Part shown: positions 59,039-64,000 of the stretch, piece by piece
How the letters are laid out: every line of letters starts with the position of its first letter
How positions within the stretch are numbered: the first letter of the stretch is position 1
Source of the DNA: Nostoc sp. B(2019)
Lineage (GTDB): Bacteria > Cyanobacteriota > Cyanobacteriia > Cyanobacteriales > Nostocaceae
Assembly: GCF_010091925.1 (NCBI RefSeq)
Contig: NZ_WVID01000001.1
Span: 310,001 to 374,000, forward strand
Reading direction: 5' to 3'
Length of the DNA stretch: 64,000 bases
Program-made: the position numbers and the translations under genes
Notes under the pieces: model-generated
Seen by the model: the letters and a program-made list of their open reading frames with translations, nothing else
Database searches by the model: none
What the model was told of the DNA's origin: nothing

Positions 59039-61258
59039 ATGAAAAACAAATTACTACTAAAGTTAGGTAAATTCTGTCAAAAGCTTAATCGGCGTATCAA
59101 TAAACTATCTCAAACTAGTCGGCAAAAAAGTAAAACTTTCAACTTTTTACTCAGTCTAACTATCGGAGTAATTGTTACTTCCATTGGAATTACAACGGAT
59201 TGGGCTACAACTGGAACGCCTGCACTCACATACAAAACATCTTGGATAGGTAATACTTTCGGTAGTGGAAACCTGCGGGTACAAAACAATATTGAAGCAA
59301 TGTATGTTGCTGCCAATGGCACAGTCTATACTAACAGCCATTGGGATGAAGCTGGAGCAGAAGCACAAATATATAAAGATGGCAAAGTAATTAATGCCAT
59401 TGGTGATACTCATGGTTGGAGTCGTAGCGGTGGTAAAGCCGTGACTGTAAATAGTAAATATATTTACATTGCCATGAGCCAAGGCGCGATGGGTAAAACA
59501 AAAGAAGATTATCCCTCGGAAGGAACAACTTGGTACTGCGTCAGACGTTACGACTTATCTGGAAAACCTGCACCATTTCCTGAAGGACGTGGCTGGGATA
59601 AAAGTATGTTAATCACCAGCACCAAAAGTGAAGTTACTGGATTAGGAACTGCGGGAAGCGAGTTGTATGTGAGTGATTTTGCTAGCGATCGCATTCGTGT
59701 CTACAATACTGACACAATGAAAGAACTTCGCAGCTTTAGCGTTGCCCGTCCGGGAGCGATAACCGTTGATAGACAAGGAAATCTGTGGATTATTCAAAGC
59801 AAAAAAGGTAGTAACCCTGCTAAGATTCTGCATTATTCCCAGGCTGGAAAGCAATTGCCTCAACAGATTACAGATGTTGTCGAACCATCAGCGATCGCAA
59901 TTGATCATCAAGGTAGACTGTTAGTGGCAGAAAATGGGCCGCGTCAGCAAATGTTGACTTATGACATCAAAGATAAACCAGTACAAGTGAGTAGTTTCGG
60001 TTGCAAAGGCGGTATTTATGCAGGTATTCCTGGTGAAGTCCAAGATTTGAAACTTTACGGTCTTACTGGAGTCGGTACAGATGGCGCAGGTAATATTTAT
60101 ATAAATAGTAATGGTTTCAACAAATCAGGAACGGATTTACGCAAATTCTCGCCATCAGGAAAACAGTTATGGCAACTACTGGGATTGATATTTGTCGATA
60201 ATGCGGATGCTGATCCCAAAACTGATGGTGTAGACGTATTCACTAAGCAGGAACACTATTTGATGGATTACAGTCAGCCTGCTGGCAAACAGTGGACTTA
60301 TAAGGGTTATACTTTAAACGCTTTCAAATATCCTCAAGATCCACGCTTGCATACATCGCCAGATGGAACCTTTGTTCGTCGCATCAAAGGTAAGCCTTTC
60401 TTATTCCTCACAAATATGTATGGCAGCTTTCTGCAAATATACCGTTTCAATTCAGCTACAGATGGTAAGATTGCCATCCCAGCAGGAATGTTTGTCGGTA
60501 CTAATGGCGGAGATAAAAAATCCATCTCAGGAACCTGGCCACCGCAGCAACCGGAAAAAGGCGAGTGGATATGGCGGGATAGTAACGGTAATGGGGCGTT
60601 TGAAAAGAATGAGTATGATAGCAGTAAAGATTATCCCTTTATCGGCGGCTGGTGGGTAGACAGCAAAGGAGATGTTTGGAAAGCCTTGCGTACTCAAGAT
60701 GGTACTGGTATTAGGCATTATCCTTTACAGGGAATAGATGCAAAAGGGAACCCCATTTATTCCTATAGTTCGATGCAAAAGCAAACCACTCCAAAGATAT
60801 TTACAGATTTGCGGCGGCTCGAATATTTCCCTGAAACAGATACTATGTATTTATCAGGTTTTACAGGAGAGCATCCTGCGATCGGTGATGATAATGGAGT
60901 CGTTGGTTCTGAGATTGCACGTTTTGACAATTGGAGCCAAGGAAATCGCACTCCTCGTTATCGGATTGTAATTCCACACGACACTACTGGCAAACGTGAA
61001 GTATCTACTGCTGCGATGAGTGTTGCTGGAGAATATGTATTCGCCGTAACAGTAAAAACCGCAGAGGTATACGTCTACAACGCAGCAACGGGAACGCAAG
61101 TACAACAGTTAAAACCTGGCCCAGAAGTTGGAAGTGAAAGCGGCTGGATTGATATACCCTACGGTATCCGCGCTTTTCAACGTTCAAATGGTGAATACTT
61201 AGTGTTTGTAGAAGAAGATTGGAAAGGAAAAGTGATTGTGTACAGATTGATGGGGTAA
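59039..61258 (+). CDS. Large secreted beta-propeller-like protein
   Basis: 739 residues; no named family. A basic N-terminus precedes a hydrophobic segment at about 37-55 (LLSLTIGVIVTSIGITTDWA), a signal peptide or anchor. The rest is beta-rich, with recurring NHL/propeller-like units: AITVDRQGNLWIIQSK, SAIAIDHQGRLLVAENGP, GVGTDGAGNIYINSNG and GWWVDSKGDVWKALRTQD. Near residue 512 the loop RDSNGNGAFEKNE fits an EF-hand-type calcium site (D-x-N-x-N-G-x-F-x-x-x-E). Propeller repeats commonly mediate carbohydrate or protein binding or act as lyases. It is surface-exposed, probably linked to the glycan genes only by proximity. Confidence 0.75.
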   Translation: MKNKLLLKLGKFCQKLNRRINKLSQTSRQKSKTFNFLLSLTIGVIVTSIGITTDWATTGTPALTYKTSWIGNTFGSGNLRVQNNIEAMYVAANGTVYTNSHWDEAGAEAQIYKDGKVINAIGDTHGWSRSGGKAVTVNSKYIYIAMSQGAMGKTKEDYPSEGTTWYCVRRYDLSGKPAPFPEGRGWDKSMLITSTKSEVTGLGTAGSELYVSDFASDRIRVYNTDTMKELRSFSVARPGAITVDRQGNLWIIQSKKGSNPAKILHYSQAGKQLPQQITDVVEPSAIAIDHQGRLLVAENGPRQQMLTYDIKDKPVQVSSFGCKGGIYAGIPGEVQDLKLYGLTGVGTDGAGNIYINSNGFNKSGTDLRKFSPSGKQLWQLLGLIFVDNADADPKTDGVDVFTKQEHYLMDYSQPAGKQWTYKGYTLNAFKYPQDPRLHTSPDGTFVRRIKGKPFLFLTNMYGSFLQIYRFNSATDGKIAIPAGMFVGTNGGDKKSISGTWPPQQPEKGEWIWRDSNGNGAFEKNEYDSSKDYPFIGGWWVDSKGDVWKALRTQDGTGIRHYPLQGIDAKGNPIYSYSSMQKQTTPKIFTDLRRLEYFPETDTMYLSGFTGEHPAIGDDNGVVGSEIARFDNWSQGNRTPRYRIVIPHDTTGKREVSTAAMSVAGEYVFAVTVKTAEVYVYNAATGTQVQQLKPGPEVGSESGWIDIPYGIRAFQRSNGEYLVFVEEDWKGKVIVYRLMG

Positions 61259-61716
61259 GTAACAATCACTTCATTAGACATCTTGCTAAAATACTAGTTT
61301 TTTGTTGGAACCACAGATAAGTAGGTAGACATAATTAAATGTAAGATAAAGCTTTTGTTCGTAGTGTTCGCGTAGCGTCTCGGAGAGAGCGATTTATCGC
61401 TCTATGTAAGGTTTTCAAGGGATAAATCCCTTACTCTAGCTCTGATTTAATTAAGCCCTTCTACTTAAACACTGATAAACACAGATAAATTATCGTTGTT
61501 CATCTGTGGTTTAATTTTCATAAAATCGACTTTATTGCCGTAGTTCAGGGAAGCGTTCTTCTTCTTGTTGCTGTATATCCAAAAACTCAGGAATTAGCAA
61601 TATTATCTAGTACGGCAAAACTTTTTTATTATCAGTTTTAATAAACTCGCTTTAATTAAAATTTGTAGCTCCAAGAAACTTTAAACTTTCTTCGAGCTAC
61701 AAATTTAAGTAACTGC
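61259..61716. other. Convergent intergenic region with repeats
   Basis: Contains dispersed repeats at 61360-61440 (including AGAGCGATTTATCGCTCT and AAGGGATAAATCCCTT hairpins) and the terminator at 61659-61706. No gene is visible. Confidence 0.55.
61659..61706 (-). terminator. Terminator of the fasciclin gene
   Basis: 13-bp stem AAATTTGTAGCTC/GAGCTACAAATTT with an internal AAGAAA/TTTCTT stem, 10 bp after the stop, followed on the minus strand by an AT tract. Confidence 0.7.
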
Positions 61717-62118
61717 TTATGCAGGAATCAACACTGTATCAATGACGTGGATAACGCCGTTATCAGCAGCAACATCTGGTGTTGCAACAGTGGCATCATT
61801 TATTTTGACTCCATTAGAAGCGTCAATTTTCACATCAGAACCTTCAACGGTAGTAGCTGACTTCAGCTTAACTACGTCAGATGAAAGTACCTTACCTGAA
61901 ACAACATGATAGGTCAGGATTTTCTTGAGCTTTGGAATATCTTTGAGTAGTGCATCTACTGTACCTGCTGGAAGCTTAGCAAATGCCTCGTCGGTAGGTG
62001 CAAACACAGTGAACGGGCCAGCACCTTTTAGAGTATCTACCAGATTTGCAGCTTTGATTGCAGCAACTAAGGTATTAAAAGACCCAGCATTAACGGCGGT
62101 ATCAACAATGTCAGCCAT
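61717..62118 (-). CDS. Fasciclin (FAS1) domain protein
   Basis: 133 residues, a single FAS1 domain: [21 protein letters not shown]1 motif [19 protein letters not shown], then [17 protein letters not shown] and H2/C-terminal [13 protein letters not shown]. It has no signal peptide (starts [12 protein letters not shown]), although FAS1 proteins usually act outside the cell, so a non-classical export route or a cytoplasmic role is possible. Cyanobacteria have several such short FAS1 proteins. Single gene; a GTTAC-4-GTAAC palindrome lies just upstream (62145-62161 region). Confidence 0.93.
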   Translation of the reverse strand: MADIVDTAVNAGSFNTLVAAIKAANLVDTLKGAGPFTVFAPTDEAFAKLPAGTVDALLKDIPKLKKILTYHVVSGKVLSSDVVKLKSATTVEGSDVKIDASNGVKINDATVATPDVAADNGVIHVIDTVLIPA

Positions 62119-62429
62119 GTGTTTTACCTAAAACTAATTTACATTCTGTTACAAACGTAACATTCCTTAAAGTAGATAGTATCTACCTTTAGACGTGTAT
62201 CCAATCGGCTTGATTATGACGACAATAGATGTATTTTTTTATACTTTTATTTAAGCGATATTATTCTTCATTAAAATAAATCTCCATTTTTAATTCTGTT
62301 TGTGAACGCGATCGCTCTACTTTTCCTCAACGCTTTAAGGCATCATGTTAATGTTTTCTACCTATCCTAATTTTCCGTTGGATAAGGTCAAAGCCTAGGT
62401 AGTTGCGGAGTTTTGCAATGATTCCTAGT
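62119..62429. other. Intergenic region upstream of the fasciclin gene
   Basis: Contains a GTTACAAACGTAAC palindrome near 62148 that could be an operator for the fasciclin gene, and a GCGATCGC at 62310. No gene is visible. Confidence 0.45.
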
Positions 62430-62891
62430 TCATTCTTTTAAAGATCTGAGCAATTGAGTGGGACGCGCAACTTGCACATCAGGTAAGCGATTAGGATGAT
62501 GAATCAACATATAGTGTTCATACTCAAACCAATGCATCTCACCTTTTTCTTGGTTGCAAGCTTTGCAAATCACCCAAAAGTTTTTAAATTCCATCGATAA
62601 CCAGGGATATTGCGATCGAGGCAATTTATGATCAATTGTTCTACCCCCACACTCAGAAAATTTATCTCCGCAAATCGGACAGTACCAATCTGAATGCTCT
62701 TTTGCCCAATCCTTGCTCTCTTTAGTCGTTCCACACTCACTATCACCATTGATATATCGCCAGCTATCAAATTTCTTGTAATCTTCCAAATCCTGACGAG
62801 TTAATTTGTGATATCGTCTTTTACCAATTTCATCTGCTAGCTTAAATAATTCCTTAAGTTCTTTGTCTTCAAGATTCACAATATTTCTCAC
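62430..62891 (-). CDS. HNH endonuclease-like protein
   Basis: 153 residues. The HNH core has zinc-binding Cys71-x2-Cys74 (YCPICGDKF), then the catalytic-type RTIDHKLPRSQYP with Asp87-His88, and Cys109-x2-Cys112-Asn113 (VICKACNQEKG). The N-terminus carries KELFKLADEIGKRRYHKLTR, which matches the ELFxxADxIG motif of the preceding gene product. The start is a GTG at 62891 overlapping the preceding stop by one base (TAGTG). Last gene of a coupled minus-strand operon. It could be a DNA nuclease in a defence or mobile element, but no partner methyltransferase is seen here. Confidence 0.85.
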   Translation of the reverse strand: MRNIVNLEDKELKELFKLADEIGKRRYHKLTRQDLEDYKKFDSWRYINGDSECGTTKESKDWAKEHSDWYCPICGDKFSECGGRTIDHKLPRSQYPWLSMEFKNFWVICKACNQEKGEMHWFEYEHYMLIHHPNRLPDVQVARPTQLLRSLKE

Positions 62892-63331
62892 TAAAGTTTT
62901 GTTGTTCGATATGTCTTTTGATTGTGTTTTTTCTGAGTTTTCTTATTAGTTTTTTTACTGTAATCAATTATCTCAATCTCAGTATCAGGAAATTGCTGAT
63001 CGATGATTTCTCCAATTTCAGCGACTTCCTGAGATAGTTGCTGGTTAAATTCTTGTATTTCCTTGGAAGTGAGGTATTTGTTGCCAATACGATCGGCCTC
63101 CAAAAATAGTTCTTCCAGACTCATGTCTTCAAATTTGGATTTGTCTAAAAACTCCTCATTTTTTTTGTAAAGGTTGATGACATTCTTCCATCCAATATTC
63201 TTATAGCCATTATCTTTCAACCATTTCTGGTCTTCCTTTTTCAGCTTGCTGCGGTTCTTTGAGTTAGTGCGTTGTACTTCGCCATAACTCATTCCGTTGA
63301 AGTTATTTTTTGGGCTTCTTTTATTTGCCAT
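62891..63331 (-). CDS. Small basic hypothetical protein with ELFxxADxIG motif
   Basis: 146 residues, family not recognised. The N-terminus is basic (ANKRSPKNNFNGMSYGEVQR), followed by a lysine-rich helical part (KLKKEDQKWLKDNGYKNIGW). Residues 74-92 read ELFLEADRIGNKYLTSKEI, the same motif as the N-terminus of the HNH protein (ELFKLADEIG...LTRQDL). The C-terminus is lysine-rich (KKTNKKTQKKHNQK) and probably binds nucleic acid. It sits between the coiled-coil gene (12-bp gap) and the HNH gene (1-bp overlap). Confidence 0.75.
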   Translation of the reverse strand: MANKRSPKNNFNGMSYGEVQRTNSKNRSKLKKEDQKWLKDNGYKNIGWKNVINLYKKNEEFLDKSKFEDMSLEELFLEADRIGNKYLTSKEIQEFNQQLSQEVAEIGEIIDQQFPDTEIEIIDYSKKTNKKTQKKHNQKTYRTTKL

Positions 63332-63343
63332 TGACTTATTCTC

Positions 63344-63928
63344 CTAGCCCAGCGTCCATTTAAATAGTCTAATCAAAGCTTTCCGAATCTCATTGTCTTC
63401 ATACTGAAGCAACAGTTTTGTATCTCTTGCTAACCTAAGTTTGATTTGGTCAACAATGTTCTTTAAATCTTTGTTTTCTTTTTTAAGTTGAGTATTAGCT
63501 TCTGTCAATTCATCATTGTGAGTTGTTAAGGTTTGAACCTCAGAAGCTAGATCTTGATTTTTAGAGGATAACCCCTGAATTTCAGCCTCAAGCTTTCTCT
63601 GTTCCTCCTCCAAAAAACTTTTTTTGCTTGCAAGAGTTGCCTTAGCTTCTTCTATAGACTTAATAGATTCTTCTAACTGAAGATATTCTGCTTGTAATGC
63701 TTCAAATTTGCGCTCTGCCTGACTACGCGATCTGGCGTATGTAGCATTATTACGTCCCAAGCTATTGTTCTTGTTAGTATAAGAATTAATGAGCTTGACA
63801 GCACTAGGTTCACCATAAAGAAGATTAAGCAGTTCTTCGCACTCTTCCTTACTGAGGGGTTGACTGATATTTTTATTAATACCAAATTTTGTCTTCAAAG
63901 TATTTTGGAGTTCATCCTTGGATACCAT
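63344..63928 (-). CDS. Coiled-coil hypothetical protein
   Basis: 194 residues. Residues 1-60 (VSKDELQNTLKTKFGINKNI, PLSKEECEELLNLLYGEPSA) look like a small helical domain. Residues about 80-165 form a continuous coiled coil (LQAEYLQLEESIKSIEEAKA, EEEQRKLEAEIQGLSSKNQD). The C-terminus ends YEDNEIRKALIRLFKWTLG. No family recognised. The start ATG overlaps the previous gene's TAA by one base (TAATG), so translation is coupled. Possibly a structural or DNA-binding partner of the downstream HNH protein. Confidence 0.75.
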   Translation of the reverse strand: MVSKDELQNTLKTKFGINKNISQPLSKEECEELLNLLYGEPSAVKLINSYTNKNNSLGRNNATYARSRSQAERKFEALQAEYLQLEESIKSIEEAKATLASKKSFLEEEQRKLEAEIQGLSSKNQDLASEVQTLTTHNDELTEANTQLKKENKDLKNIVDQIKLRLARDTKLLLQYEDNEIRKALIRLFKWTLG

Positions 63929-64000
63929 TAGCTATCCTCCAAAGCATCAACAAATTGACACTTCCAGATAGAACGAATAAAAACTACCAGCTTCATACTA
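63928..64000 (-). CDS. C-terminus of a gene running off the right edge
   Basis: Minus-strand frame without stop from the window edge to the TAA at 63928-63930. The visible end reads SMKLVVFIRSIWKCQFVDAL then EDS-stop. The following gene's ATG shares one base with this stop (TAATG). The real start and identity are outside the window; it could even begin at the ATG near 63996. Confidence 0.5.
   Translation of the reverse strand, partial: SMKLVVFIRSIWKCQFVDALEDS

Overview
The window comes from a cyanobacterium, most likely a filamentous, heterocyst-forming Nostocales species of the Nostoc type. The evidence is dense HIP1 octamers (GCGATCGC), phosphoribulokinase, a ferredoxin-NADP reductase carrying a phycobilisome-linker domain, a CAAD-domain protein, an SLH-domain porin, a PEP-CTERM protein, and many short tandem and palindromic intergenic repeats. 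I see no prophage, transposase, CRISPR array, rRNA or tRNA gene. The replicon looks chromosomal.

Left part (1-23 kb): mostly housekeeping. It holds guaA (cut by the left edge), cbiD, uvrA, an orphan HigA-type antitoxin beside a probable toxin remnant, an unknown membrane protein with 14-residue repeats, a small protein with a possible double-glycine leader, DUF2358 and GH10-like genes, a DUF1206 membrane protein, an alpha/beta hydrolase, a secreted pentapeptide-repeat protein, metK, prk, petH, hom, an SLH protein and a CAAD protein. Several genes end in clear hairpin terminators.

Middle (23-36 kb): a candidate small RNA, a large sensor kinase, the helicase pcrA, a second orphan antitoxin, an acetyltransferase, a metallophosphoesterase/GAF pair, and two two-component modules. 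The first module is a complete kinase/OmpR-type regulator pair. The second is a receiver-only regulator followed by a sensor that ends where its kinase domain should start, at a repeat tract.

Glycan region (37-58 kb): a co-oriented run of two paralogous MurG/COG4671-like glycosyltransferases, a GT4, a GT2, an MsbA-like ABC exporter, a double-domain histidine phosphatase, a nucleotide-sugar epimerase and an SLH porin. Downstream are a PEP-CTERM protein, a nucleotidyltransferase/phosphohexomutase-like fusion, murA, an M48 protease and two more GT4 enzymes. Together they look like a cell-surface glycan synthesis and export locus whose product I cannot name. Two 21-bp-period minisatellites flank its core.

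Right end (58-64 kb): a large secreted beta-propeller-like protein, a fasciclin protein, and a tightly coupled minus-strand operon running off the right edge. That operon encodes a coiled-coil protein, a small basic protein and an HNH nuclease, the last two sharing a short motif. The glycan locus and this edge operon are the best candidates for undescribed systems.
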